From: Arthrobacter sp. D5-1
GTDB lineage: Bacteria > Actinomycetota > Actinomycetes > Actinomycetales > Micrococcaceae
Assembly: GCF_017357425.1 (NCBI RefSeq)
Contig: NZ_CP014571.1
Coordinates: 4,092,001-4,156,000 of the forward strand
Direction of reading: 5' to 3'
Length of the DNA: 64,000 nucleotides
Shown: positions 1 to 9,781 of the stretch, piece after piece
Position numbering within the stretch: the stretch's first letter is position 1
Layout: each line of letters begins with the position of its first letter
The notes under the pieces: generated by a model
Databases searched by the model: none
What the model saw: the letters and a program-made list of their open reading frames with translations, nothing else
Told to the model about the DNA's origin: nothing
Translations under genes and position numbers: made by a program

Positions 1-108
1 GGATTCGACCTGCGCCGGGCTTACTCCCTGACTATCAATGATATTCCGGATTGTGTCACCCGGAGCACTTGCCCACCGGGGGATAAATGTTTGCTCGGTT
101 GCCATCAT
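1..108 (-). CDS. higA: HigA-like antitoxin, N-terminal part (cut by left edge)
   Basis: The minus strand from 108 to 1 is open and encodes 36 residues starting MMATEQTFIP, then a stretch with the pattern W-x-SAPGDTIRNIIDSQG. This resembles the beginning of HigA/XRE-type antitoxins, where a W..(A/P)PG(E/D).I...L...G segment precedes the helix-turn-helix. A GGAGA ribosome-binding site lies at 113-117, five bases before the ATG at 108. The start overlaps the upstream toxin-like gene by ATGA, which suggests translational coupling. The HTH itself lies beyond the window. In such pairs the antitoxin binds the toxin and represses its own operon; that role is inferred from the family. Confidence 0.65.
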   Translation of the reverse strand, partial: MMATEQTFIPRWASAPGDTIRNIIDSQGVSPAQVES

Positions 109-425
109 TTAATCTCCTGAATAGCAGTTAGCTGCAGTCGACTCACTTTTTCCCATGGAGAATCCGCTGAACCTGGATCGGGCATCTCGACATGATCCGC
201 TCGCGCAATCAAGTAGTGCTGCTGGAGAACGTGAATTGGTATTCGGCTCAGAACGGAGCTGCTTAAATCGAGTCCTAAAGGAATATCCGTAAGGTACTCA
301 GCGGCATCCAGGTCAGACAGCCTGGCTTGCAGCGAAGTCGCCAACTCAACTCCCAGTTGCCCGACGGCGAACTGCGAATCTGTACATGTCCGTCGGAGTC
401 CTTGGGTCTTGAAGGTGAGTCTCAA
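105..425 (-). CDS. higB: HigB/RelE-family toxin-like protein
   Basis: 106 residues if translation starts at the TTG at 425, giving MRLTFKTQGLRRTC at the N terminus. This matches how HigB-type (plasmid maintenance killer, RelE/ParE fold) toxins begin: a short beta strand, then a helix with LR.xC. The C-terminal part (residues about 80-100: HVEMPDPG, then WEKVSRLQLTAIQEI) resembles the family's closing beta strands. The frame stays open upstream to an ATG at 569 and has another ATG at 488, but the extra N-terminal residues do not look like the family, so I prefer TTG; its Shine-Dalgarno is weak. The gene is followed by a HigA-like antitoxin in the toxin-first order typical of higBA. Expected activity is ribosome-dependent mRNA cleavage, inferred from the family. 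Confidence 0.6.
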   Translation of the reverse strand: MRLTFKTQGLRRTCTDSQFAVGQLGVELATSLQARLSDLDAAEYLTDIPLGLDLSSSVLSRIPIHVLQQHYLIARADHVEMPDPGSADSPWEKVSRLQLTAIQEIK

Positions 426-758
426 TCCGCGACTTTCTCTGATTCCATCAAACTCCTGCGCCACAACATACGTCAACGCATGAATCATATCGAAAACGGT
501 AGCGTAGCGGCGGAGGCTCGCCTTGCCTTGCGGCCCAAGACTGGGCTCGAGGATGCCTAAGGCGCGCACTCCTACGCTACGCGACTTGAGCCCGTCGACC
601 GATTGCGCTCTATCGAGCAGTCCCTTCCCTGATGAGGTCTGCGGCCGTGCGCAAGTTGGAAGCCAGTGATTCGGAATCTCCGTAAGGCGACCCGACTGTC
701 CTCATCCGGACCGGAGTACTGCCTAGCGACCTTGGTATCCCAAACCCCCAACTCCCCC
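426..758. other. Intergenic stretch between the toxin gene and the hyi promoter
   Basis: No convincing gene is seen here on either strand. The open frames present have no family resemblance and no credible ribosome-binding site. The stretch presumably holds the leftward promoter of the toxin-antitoxin pair, but I cannot point to a clear -35/-10. Confidence 0.4.
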
Positions 759-823
759 TTGACTCCCACCCCCACCTTGCCTAAACTTTTCATAAAGCAG
801 AATCTAAATTCCACAAAGCGGAA
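759..823 (+). promoter_or_regulatory. Promoter and double operator of the hyi-glxR-gcl-glxK-allB operon
   Basis: A near-consensus sigma-70 type promoter is visible: TTGACT at 759-764, a 17-bp spacer, and TAAACT at 782-787. Immediately downstream lie two related 15-bp sequences, TTTCATAAAGCAGAA at 788-802 and TTCCACAAAGCGGAA at 809-823. They match at 12 of 15 positions and are spaced exactly 21 bp (two helical turns). The second is a near-perfect palindrome of the TTCC(A/G)C-N3-GCGGAA type. Position over the start of transcription suggests repression. The palindrome type and pathway would fit an IclR-family allantoin/glyoxylate repressor, which is not encoded in this window. The same palindrome lies in front of uraD. 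Confidence 0.7.
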
Positions 824-896
824 ACTGAAGCCAAGCACCAAGGCAGCAGCCAAGCAACGGAAGATAGATCAAAGCCCCTCCTCGGAAGGACCTACG

Positions 897-1700
897 ATGA
901 CGTACACAGTGAACTGCTCCATCCTCCTGACGGAGCTGCCCTTGCTCGAGCGCCCCGCCGCCGCGAAGGCAGCCGGTTTTGACGCCGTCGAGTTCTGGTG
1001 GCCCTTCGAAACCTCCGTCCCCACCGACGCGCAAGTAACCGAGTTTGAAACTGCCATCAAGGACGCCGGCGTTCAGCTCACGGGCCTGAACTTTAACGCC
1101 GGCAACATGCCCGGCGGCGACCGTGGCCTGGTTTCCTGGAAGGGACGTTGCTCCGAGTTCAAGGACAACATCGACGTCGTAGCAGGCATCGGTGAGCGCC
1201 TCGGTTGCAAGGCCTTCAACGCCCTCTACGGCAACCGCCAGGACGAGTTCACCCCTGAAGAGCAGGACGAACTCGCGGCCAAGAACCTCGCCGCAGCAGC
1301 TGAAGGCGTCGCCCGCATCGGCGGCACCGTCCTCCTCGAGCCGGTCAGCGGCGCACCCAAGTACCCGCTCCTCACCGCCGAAGACGCACTCAAGGTCATT
1401 GCCCGCGTCAAGGCAGAATCCGGCGCACAGAACATCAAGCTCCTCGCCGACTTCTACCACCTGGCAGTCAACGGCGACGACGTCGAATCCGTCATCGAGA
1501 ACCACGCCAAGGACTTCGGCCACATCCAGATCGCCGACAACCCCGGCCGTGGCGCTCCCGGAACCGGCACGCTCCCCCTCGGCGAATGGATCGCCCGCAG
1601 CCGCGAACTCGGCTACGACGGCTACATCGGCCTCGAGTACAAGGAACCGCAGGAATCGGCCTTCAGCTGGGCCATCCGTCAGCGCGCCAACGCCAACTAG
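897..1700 (+). CDS. hyi: Hydroxypyruvate isomerase
   Basis: Interconverts tartronate semialdehyde and hydroxypyruvate in glyoxylate use. The 267-residue protein is a TIM-barrel of the Hyi/xylose isomerase-like family. Candidate metal and catalytic residues are E148 in LLEPVSG, D185 and H188 in LLADFYHL, Q211 in HIQIAD, and E247 in GLEYKE. The ATG at 897 was chosen over longer frames because GGAAGGA at 884-890 sits six bases upstream and the family starts at this point. First gene of an operon with glxR, gcl, glxK and allB, controlled by the promoter and operators at 759-823. Confidence 0.93.
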   Translation: MTYTVNCSILLTELPLLERPAAAKAAGFDAVEFWWPFETSVPTDAQVTEFETAIKDAGVQLTGLNFNAGNMPGGDRGLVSWKGRCSEFKDNIDVVAGIGERLGCKAFNALYGNRQDEFTPEEQDELAAKNLAAAAEGVARIGGTVLLEPVSGAPKYPLLTAEDALKVIARVKAESGAQNIKLLADFYHLAVNGDDVESVIENHAKDFGHIQIADNPGRGAPGTGTLPLGEWIARSRELGYDGYIGLEYKEPQESAFSWAIRQRANAN

Positions 1701-1710
1701 GCCACGTAGA

Positions 1711-1776
1711 CCCAACTAGGTAACAGCAAACGCTCCACTGAGCACTCAATACGACACTTACTGTCACCTAGTTGGG
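1711..1776. repeat. 66-bp palindromic intergenic element, copy A
   Basis: Ten bases behind the hyi stop begins CCCAACTAGGTAACAG; the opposite end reads CTGTCACCTAGTTGGG, so the arms are inverted repeats with one mismatch in 16. The total is 66 bp. A second copy of identical length and clear similarity, including the central part, is at 54447-54512. It could form a strong RNA hairpin between hyi and glxR and so shape operon mRNA ends or stability. Confidence 0.8.
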
Positions 1777-1827
1777 TAACACACCCGGGTTAAAACACAC
1801 ACAGACTTCCCCAGAAAGAGAACCACA

Positions 1828-2706
1828 ATGAGCAACGTTGCAGTCATCGGACTCGGAATCATGGGCCTCCCCATGGCCATCAACCTCGTCAAGGCCGGCC
1901 ACACGGTCACCGGCTTCAACCGCAGCCAGGACAAGATCGACAAGCTCGTCTCCGAAGGCGGCCAGGGTGCCACCAGCATCGCGGACGCAGTCAAGGACGC
2001 CGACGTCGTCATCACCATGGTCCCGGACTCCCCCGATGTTGAGGGTGTTGTCAGCGGCAAGGACGGCGTCTTCGCCAACGCGAAGAAGGGCACCCTCTGG
2101 ATCGACGCATCCAGTATCCGCCCGGACGTCGCCAAGCGCCTCTCCGAAGACGCAGTCGCAGCAGGCATCCGCCCGCTCGACGCTCCCGTATCCGGTGGCG
2201 AACAGGGCGCCATCGACGCCGTTCTGTCCATCATGGTCGGCGGCGAAGCTGCCGACTTCGAGGCAGCACAGGATGTCCTCAACGCAGTGGGCAAGACCAT
2301 CGTCCACGTCGGCCCGTCCGGTTCCGGCCAGACCGTCAAGGCAGCCAACCAGCTGATCGTAGCCGTCAACATCCAGGTTCTCGGCGAGGCCATCGCCTTC
2401 CTCGAGGCCTACGGCGTAGACACCGACGCAGCACTGAAGGTCCTGGGCGGCGGCTTGGCCGGCTCCAAGGTCCTCGACCAGAAGGGTCAGAAGATGCTCG
2501 ACCGCAACTTCGACCCCGGCTTCCGCCTGGCCCTCCACCACAAGGACCTCGGCATCGTCACCTCCGCAGCCCGCGAAGCCAACGTCGCTGTCCCGCTCGG
2601 CGCACTCGTCGCCCAGCTCGTCGCCGCAACCGTCAACCAGGGCGACGGCGGCCTCGACCACTCGGGCCTCTTCAAGCAGGTCCTCCAGCTCAGCGGCCGG
2701 AAGTAA
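1828..2706 (+). CDS. glxR: 2-hydroxy-3-oxopropionate (tartronate semialdehyde) reductase
   Basis: Reduces tartronate semialdehyde to D-glycerate with NAD(P)H. The 292-residue protein belongs to the beta-hydroxyacid dehydrogenase family. It has the Rossmann signature GLGIMG at 8-13, the substrate-binding segment DAPVSGG at 118-124, and the catalytic lysine K171 in GQTVKAANQ. Length and motif order are typical of GlxR/GarR. It sits second in the operon, between hyi and gcl, so it takes up the product of glyoxylate carboligase. A polypurine stretch (AGAAAGAGAA) precedes the ATG. Confidence 0.93.
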   Translation: MSNVAVIGLGIMGLPMAINLVKAGHTVTGFNRSQDKIDKLVSEGGQGATSIADAVKDADVVITMVPDSPDVEGVVSGKDGVFANAKKGTLWIDASSIRPDVAKRLSEDAVAAGIRPLDAPVSGGEQGAIDAVLSIMVGGEAADFEAAQDVLNAVGKTIVHVGPSGSGQTVKAANQLIVAVNIQVLGEAIAFLEAYGVDTDAALKVLGGGLAGSKVLDQKGQKMLDRNFDPGFRLALHHKDLGIVTSAAREANVAVPLGALVAQLVAATVNQGDGGLDHSGLFKQVLQLSGRK

Positions 2707-2740
2707 GCACCCCGGCAAAAGCCGGACCGAAACGAAAAGC

Positions 2741-2779
2741 AGGGAACCCGCCGTCGTACTTAAACGACGGCGGCTCCCT
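2741..2779 (+). other. Strong hairpin between glxR and gcl
   Basis: CCGCCGTCGT (2748-2757) pairs perfectly with ACGACGGCGG (2764-2773) around a six-base loop, and AGGGA/TCCCT extend the stem. There is no T-run after it, so it is more likely an mRNA processing or stability element, or a partial attenuator, than a standard terminator. It may lower or tune the transcript between the first two genes and gcl. Confidence 0.6.
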
Positions 2780-2838
2780 CACCACACCCAAAAACACCAC
2801 AGACTTCGCCCGAAAGGGCAAAAAACAAGGAGTACACC

Positions 2839-4614
<1,776 letters not shown>

Positions 4615-4642
4615 GTAACAGTAAAAGAAGGGAGGCACCGGA

Positions 4643-5809
4643 ATGCGTGTTGTCATCGCCCCGGACAAATTCAAGGGCTCGCTGTCCGCGCCCGACGTCG
4701 CCAAGCACCTGGCAACAGGCCTGCAGGCGGGGTTCGGCCAAGGCATTGAAGCAACACGCATTCCGGTGGCCGACGGCGGCGAAGGAACCATCGACGCCGC
4801 CATCGGCTCCGGCTTCACCCGCCGGACCACCACCGTCACCGGCCCGCTCGGCGAGCCAGTGAAGGCCGACTTCGCAGTGCGGGACCAGGAAGCTGTCATC
4901 GAAATGGCGGCAGCTTCCGGTCTCGCCCTCCTCCCGGACGGCCCCACGTCCCAGACGGCCAAGCAAGCAACCAGCATCGGCACGGGCGAACTGATCCGCG
5001 CCGCGCTGGACCTCGGCTGCCGCAAGATCATCCTGGGTGTTGGCGGCAGCGCCAACACTGATGCCGGCGCAGGAGTCCTCCAGGGCCTCGGGGCCGTCTT
5101 CCTGGACAAGAACGGCAACGAGCTCCCCGGCGGCGGTGCGGCACTCGCCGAAATCGACAGCATCGACTTCTCCAACTTCGACGTCCGCGTTGAGGCCACG
5201 GAGTTCGTATTGGCGTCCGACGTCGACAATCCCCTTTTGGGGGCCAGCGGAGCCCCAGCCATCTTCGGTCCCCAGAAAGGCGCGACGCCGGACGACGTCA
5301 CCGAACTGGACGCCGCAGCAAGCCACTTCGTCAACGTCCTCGCGGCAACCACCGGGCAGCATGCCAAGTTCGCGGCCAAGGCAGAAGGCGCTGGAGCAGC
5401 AGGCGGCGTTGGCTACATTGCCATCGCGGCACTGAAGGCTGAGCGGCGGCCGGGTATCGACGTCGTGCTTGAATTCACTGAACTCGAGCGCAGGCTCAAA
5501 GGCGCCGACCTGGTGATCACTGGAGAAGGCAGCCTGGACGAGCAAAGTCTGCTCGGCAAGACCCCCATGGGCGTCTCACGGGCGGCACAAAGGAACGGGG
5601 TTCCCGTGATCGCAGTCTGCGGCCGGAGTACCCTGAGCCGGGAACAACTCACGGATGCCGGCTTCCATACGGTCCATGCACTGACCGATCTGGAAAAAGA
5701 TGTCCAAAAATGTATCGCTGAAGCAGGTCCGTTGCTTGAACAATTAGGTAAGCACATAGGCGTGTACCTGGCGGAACGGACCGAAAACAAGGAGTACCTC
5801 AATGTCTGA
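4643..5809 (+). CDS. glxK: Glycerate 2-kinase
   Basis: Phosphorylates D-glycerate to 2-phosphoglycerate, feeding glycolysis. The 388-residue protein begins [16 protein letters not shown], the standard start of the GlxK/GarK family (PF02595). It contains the conserved glycine-rich [13 protein letters not shown] segment and the later [10 protein letters not shown] motif. A GGGAGG ribosome-binding site is about eight bases before the ATG. The end overlaps the start of allB by eight bases, implying coupled translation. It closes the hyi-glxR-gcl branch. Confidence 0.93.
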   Translation: MRVVIAPDKFKGSLSAPDVAKHLATGLQAGFGQGIEATRIPVADGGEGTIDAAIGSGFTRRTTTVTGPLGEPVKADFAVRDQEAVIEMAAASGLALLPDGPTSQTAKQATSIGTGELIRAALDLGCRKIILGVGGSANTDAGAGVLQGLGAVFLDKNGNELPGGGAALAEIDSIDFSNFDVRVEATEFVLASDVDNPLLGASGAPAIFGPQKGATPDDVTELDAAASHFVNVLAATTGQHAKFAAKAEGAGAAGGVGYIAIAALKAERRPGIDVVLEFTELERRLKGADLVITGEGSLDEQSLLGKTPMGVSRAAQRNGVPVIAVCGRSTLSREQLTDAGFHTVHALTDLEKDVQKCIAEAGPLLEQLGKHIGVYLAERTENKEYLNV

Positions 5810-7151
5810 AGCAATCGGCGCCTATGACCTCGTTATCCGGGGCCAGCGCATCCTGACCACCGCCGGCCTCGCAGCCCGCGAAGTTGGCATCCGCGACGGC
5901 GTCATCGTCGCCATCGAACCCCTGGGCAACGGCCTGACGGGCAACGAGGTCATCGAACTCGCAGACGACGAAACCCTCATCCCCGGCCTGGTGGACACCC
6001 ACGTCCACGTCAACGAACCCGGCCGCACAGAATGGGAAGGCTTCGCCTCCGCCACCCGCGCCGCAGCAGCCGGTGGCGTGACCACCATCATCGACATGCC
6101 ACTGAACAGCATCCCGCCCACCACCACCGTGGACGGCCTGGAGCAGAAGCGCGTGGTCGCCAAGGACCAGGCATTCGTGGACGTCGGATTCTGGGGAGGT
6201 GCCATCCCGGGCAACAAGGGCGACCTCCGCCCGCTGCACGACGAAGGCGTTTTCGGCTTCAAGTGCTTCCTCCTGCACTCCGGCGTGGACGAGTTCCCGC
6301 ACCTGGACGCGGACGAGATGGAAGAGGACATGAAGGAACTCAAGTCCTTCGACTCCCTCATGATCGTCCACGCCGAGGACTCCCACGCGATCGACCGCGC
6401 ACCTCACCCCGGCGGCGACCACTACGAGACCTTCCTGGCATCCCGCCCCCGCGGCGCCGAGAACAAGGCAATCGCCGAGGTCATCGAACGCGCCCGCTGG
6501 ACCGGCGCCCGCGCCCACATCCTGCACCTCTCCTCCTCCGACGCGCTTCCCATGATCGCTTCGGCAAAGCGCGACGGCGTCAACCTCACCGTTGAGACCT
6601 GCCCGCACTACCTGACGCTCATGGCCGAAGAAATCCCCGACGGCGCCACGGCCTACAAGTGCTGCCCGCCGATCCGTGAGGCCTCCAACCGCGAGCTCCT
6701 CTGGAAGGGCCTGCAGGACGGCACCATCGACTGCATCGTCTCGGACCATTCCCCCTCCACACTGGACCTCAAGGACCTGGAAAACGGCGACTTCGCAGTG
6801 GCATGGGGCGGCGTTTCCTCGCTTCAGCTGGGCCTGTCCCTGATCTGGACCGAAGCCCGCCACCGTGGCATCCCGCTGGAACAGGTCGTCTCCTGGATGG
6901 CCGAGAAGCCCGCCGCCCTGGCCCGCCTGCACAACAAGGGCCAGCTCGCCCTGGGCTACGACGCCGACTTCTCCATCTTCGCCCCGGACGAGGCCTTCGT
7001 TGTGGACGTCACCAAGCTCAAGCACAAGAACCCGATCACGCCGTACGACGGCCGTCCCTTGGCCGGCGTCGTCCGCAAGACCTACCTGCGCGGCACACCG
7101 ATCGACGGCCAGAACCCCGGCGGCAAGCTGCTCCGCCGCGGCAACGTTTAG
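5802..7151 (+). CDS. allB: Allantoinase
   Basis: Hydrolyses allantoin to allantoate. The 449-residue member of the cyclic amidohydrolase family has a complete binuclear metal centre: H67 and H69 in [10 protein letters not shown]154 as the carboxylated lysine in [11 protein letters not shown]190 in IVHAED, H242 in LHLSSSDA and D315 in VSDHSPS. The TEWEGF and NSIPPTTT segments are allantoinase-like rather than dihydropyrimidinase-like. Its place behind glyoxylate genes supports allantoin degradation, though allantoate amidohydrolase and ureidoglycolate enzymes are not in the window. Confidence 0.93.
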   Translation: MSEAIGAYDLVIRGQRILTTAGLAAREVGIRDGVIVAIEPLGNGLTGNEVIELADDETLIPGLVDTHVHVNEPGRTEWEGFASATRAAAAGGVTTIIDMPLNSIPPTTTVDGLEQKRVVAKDQAFVDVGFWGGAIPGNKGDLRPLHDEGVFGFKCFLLHSGVDEFPHLDADEMEEDMKELKSFDSLMIVHAEDSHAIDRAPHPGGDHYETFLASRPRGAENKAIAEVIERARWTGARAHILHLSSSDALPMIASAKRDGVNLTVETCPHYLTLMAEEIPDGATAYKCCPPIREASNRELLWKGLQDGTIDCIVSDHSPSTLDLKDLENGDFAVAWGGVSSLQLGLSLIWTEARHRGIPLEQVVSWMAEKPAALARLHNKGQLALGYDADFSIFAPDEAFVVDVTKLKHKNPITPYDGRPLAGVVRKTYLRGTPIDGQNPGGKLLRRGNV

Positions 7152-7161
7152 GTCTACCGCC

Positions 7162-7899
7162 ATGGCAGTCAATGCCTACGGGCCGCCGCCGTCGCGGGGA
7201 ACTGCCGCGCGCCGGAACGGCATGACCGCACACGGCCTGGCGCTCTGGGTCAACCCGGCCGAGGGCGACGAGATCGATCCTGAAGTCTGGGAGCGGGCAG
7301 CACGTCTTGTGCTGGCCCGCGCCATGAAACTTGCCCCGGAGGCGGAAGTCCGCATCTGGCCCGCCACCGGGGCACAGCACTCCGGCGTCGGCGACACTTC
7401 CTGGGGCGGCACTCCGCAGGAAGCCGCCGACGCCGGTACCAACGGTTCTCTCTCGCTCGCCGATGCCCTCGCGGAGGCGCGTTCGGTGACCCGTTCGGAT
7501 GCCGCTTCCGACGGCGGCGACCGCACCGAAGCGGGCGGCGGCACCGCCGTCGAGCCCGTAACGTTGGCGAGCCGCCGCAGCCAACTTGCGGTGGACCTCG
7601 CCGCTGAAGTAGTGCTGCTGGACGGCGAGCCCGTGGCCTTTACTGGCATGGAATACAAGCTGCTCCGCTACCTCGTGGTGAACTGCTCACGGGCCATCAG
7701 TCGTGAAGAATTGCAACGCTTCCTGGAGTCATTTGACCTCCCCGGCGCGGCATTTCGGTCGATCGACGTTTATGTTGGAAGGGTGCGGCGGAAGCTAGGC
7801 TCCGCCCGACACACCGTCGCCACCGTCCGTGGTGGCGGCTACCAGTTCGTGCCAGGCCCTTATGCCACAGTGCGCGGACCCGCGGAATACAGCATCTGA
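7162..7899 (+). CDS. Winged-helix (OmpR/PhoB-type) DNA-binding protein without receiver
   Basis: 245 residues from the ATG at 7162, ten bases after allB. The C-terminal hundred residues are a trans_reg_C winged helix: FTGMEYKLLRYLV, the recognition region with SIDVYVGRVRRKLG, and the closing wing VRGGGYQFV. The N-terminal ~130 residues are unlike a receiver domain: they lack the acidic pocket and D-K pattern and end in a low-complexity, Gly/Ala/Asp-rich linker. It is probably a transcription regulator that does not depend on phosphorylation. Position directly after allB suggests a link to purine use, or mere co-transcription; the target is unknown. Confidence 0.75.
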   Translation: MAVNAYGPPPSRGTAARRNGMTAHGLALWVNPAEGDEIDPEVWERAARLVLARAMKLAPEAEVRIWPATGAQHSGVGDTSWGGTPQEAADAGTNGSLSLADALAEARSVTRSDAASDGGDRTEAGGGTAVEPVTLASRRSQLAVDLAAEVVLLDGEPVAFTGMEYKLLRYLVVNCSRAISREELQRFLESFDLPGAAFRSIDVYVGRVRRKLGSARHTVATVRGGGYQFVPGPYATVRGPAEYSI

Positions 7900-7993
7900 T
7901 TTCGCTGTTCTACTTCATTGACTTCGTTCTTTGAATGATCGCTGTTGTTTGAAATGACCGCCGGTGCACACCGGTTGAATGTAAAGGATCGCC

Positions 7994-8461
7994 ATGACCC
8001 AGAAACTCCTCGTCGGAACGCAAGCACCTGATTTCGCGCTTCTCGACGCCGACGGCACCAAGGTCTCGCTGTCCGACTACCGCGGACGCAACGTCATTGT
8101 GTACTTCTACCCGAAGGCAGCCACCCCCGGCTGCACCACCGAGGCTTGCGACTTCCGAGACAACCTCGCCAGCCTGCAGGGCAAGGGCTACGACGTCATC
8201 GGGATCTCCCCGGACGGCCCAGAGGACCTCGCGAAGTTCACCGGTGAATTCGCCCTGACCTTCCCGCTGCTCTCCGACGAAGACCACAAAGTGGCCCTCG
8301 CTTACGGCGCTTGGGGCGAGAAGCTGGTTGACGGCGAAATCGTCGAAGGCCTGGTCCGCTCCACCGTTGTCCTCGACGGCGAAGGCACCGTGAAGCTCAC
8401 CCAGTACCAGGTCAGCGCCCAGGGCCACGTCCAGGCGCTCAAGGAAGAGCTGGGCGTCTAA
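7994..8461 (+). CDS. bcp: Thiol peroxidase of the Bcp/PrxQ type
   Basis: Reduces hydrogen and organic peroxides with electrons from thioredoxin. The 155-residue AhpC/TSA-fold protein has the PrxQ motif PGCTTEAC, with the peroxidatic cysteine C47 and the resolving cysteine C52 five residues later. FYPKAATPGC and the GISPDG strand are typical. A short palindrome CCGGTGCACACCGG lies at 7961-7974 in the 5' region, followed by AAAGGA as ribosome-binding site. The stop codon is directly followed by a 32-bp tandem repeat. Confidence 0.93.
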   Translation: MTQKLLVGTQAPDFALLDADGTKVSLSDYRGRNVIVYFYPKAATPGCTTEACDFRDNLASLQGKGYDVIGISPDGPEDLAKFTGEFALTFPLLSDEDHKVALAYGAWGEKLVDGEIVEGLVRSTVVLDGEGTVKLTQYQVSAQGHVQALKEELGV

Positions 8462-8535
8462 CCCTCTCTCACCTCCCGCGTGCTTGAGGGCAACCCTCTC
8501 TCACCTCCCGCGTGTTTGAGGGCAACCCTCTCTCA
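8462..8535 (+). repeat. 32-bp tandem repeat, locus 1 (2.3 units)
   Basis: Units at 8462-8493 and 8494-8525 plus a ten-base start of a third. Each begins CCCTCTCTCACCTCCCGCG and is exactly 32 bp. The array starts on the base after the bcp stop codon. The transcript would be very C/U-rich and poor in G at the unit start. Confidence 0.9.
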
Positions 8536-8555
8536 TATAACTGAACAAAAGATGT

Positions 8556-8586
8556 AACGCCCGCCCACTTTTGTGAGCGGGCGTTT
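8556..8586 (+). terminator. Hairpin terminator behind bcp
   Basis: AACGCCCGC (8556-8564) pairs with GCGGGCGTT (8577-8585), with an inner CAC/GTG pairing around TTTT. Only a short T-run follows. It closes the bcp transcript before the response-regulator gene. Confidence 0.75.
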
Positions 8587-8639
8587 CATGTGTCGTGACT
8601 AAACGTGACAAATACCCAGCAGCATTAGTTAATGGAGCC

Positions 8640-9758
8640 ATGGTCTCTTCCCCACCCGTGCGCCACGCTGTAGTCGTCGAAGATGATGCCGACATCCGCG
8701 GACTCCTCGTCCTGGTCCTCGAGCAGCTCGACTTTGTGGTGACCGAAGCACCTGACGGTCTGTCCGGCGTCGAGGCTGTCCGCAATACCAACGCGGAACT
8801 TGTGACCCTCGATGTGAATCTCCCGGACATTGACGGCATGGAAGTCTGCCGCCGGCTCCGCGAATTCTCGGACGCCTACATCCTCATGCTCACGGCACGC
8901 GCAGACGAGATTGACAGGCTCAACGGCCTGGACATCGGCGCCGACGACTACATCAACAAGCCCTTCAGTCCCAAGGAACTTCAAGCCCGTATCCGCGCGC
9001 TGTTCCGCCGGGCCCGCACGCCCGCCGCGCCGGCCGAGGACAGCGGCCAAACGGACGAACTCGAGCGCGCAGCAGTGGTGCAGAAGAGCCTCCTCCCCCG
9101 CGAAACAGTCCGCCTCGAAGGATACGACGTCGCAGGCGCCTTCCGCCCCACCCGCAGCGTAGGTGGGGACTTCTACGACTGGTACCAGACCCGCGACGGC
9201 ATGCACCTGACGTTCGCGGACGCCATGGGCAAGGGCATGGGCGCGGCCTTGATCGCAGCCACCGTCCGTGCGGTGATGCGTTCAGTGGCCGACACTCCGG
9301 CCATCGACGCCGCTTTCGCCTCAGCCAGCGCCACCATCGCCTCGGACCTGGACCAGTCCGGCTCCTTCGCCACGATGTTCCACGCGCGGCTGGACGCTCC
9401 CTCCGGAAGGTTCAGCTACATCGACGCTGGCCACGGACTTGCCCTGCACATCCCGGCGGAGGGGGCAGCGCAGAGGCTTGTATCCGCCGGGCCCCCGGTG
9501 GGCATCCTCGACGGTCAGCACTGGCCCGCCGCTGAGCTCCTGCTGGAACCAGGCGACACGCTGGTAATCGTCAGCGACGGCGTACTGGACGCCCACGCTT
9601 CCCTCGAAGACTTCATCCGGAACGTCGAGAAGGCAGCGCGGAGCGAGGAAACGTCGGACGATGTGTGCGCGGCCTTGCTGGGGTTGGCCCCGGTCGAAAC
9701 AGCCGAAGACGACGTGACCGCCGTCGTCGTTCGTAGAAAACCTGACGTCCAGCACTAA
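8640..9758 (+). CDS. Response regulator fused to a PP2C/RsbU-type serine phosphatase
   Basis: Residues 1-125 are a receiver domain with acidic pocket VVEDD, phospho-acceptor D58 in LVTLDVN, the threonine in MLTARA, and the lysine in INKPFSP. A short charged linker is followed from about residue 145 by a SpoIIE/RsbU phosphatase with VGGDFYDWY, ADAMGKGMGAALIAA, DAGHG and SDGVLDA metal-binding motifs. It should dephosphorylate a STAS antagonist when activated; a candidate substrate is encoded at 11748. Start uncertain: the in-frame ATG at 8640 is preferred, while a GTG at 8595 would add 15 residues and sits right behind the terminator. Confidence 0.88.
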   Translation: MVSSPPVRHAVVVEDDADIRGLLVLVLEQLDFVVTEAPDGLSGVEAVRNTNAELVTLDVNLPDIDGMEVCRRLREFSDAYILMLTARADEIDRLNGLDIGADDYINKPFSPKELQARIRALFRRARTPAAPAEDSGQTDELERAAVVQKSLLPRETVRLEGYDVAGAFRPTRSVGGDFYDWYQTRDGMHLTFADAMGKGMGAALIAATVRAVMRSVADTPAIDAAFASASATIASDLDQSGSFATMFHARLDAPSGRFSYIDAGHGLALHIPAEGAAQRLVSAGPPVGILDGQHWPAAELLLEPGDTLVIVSDGVLDAHASLEDFIRNVEKAARSEETSDDVCAALLGLAPVETAEDDVTAVVVRRKPDVQH

Positions 9759-9781
9759 AGACCACAAAAAAGGGGGGGATT

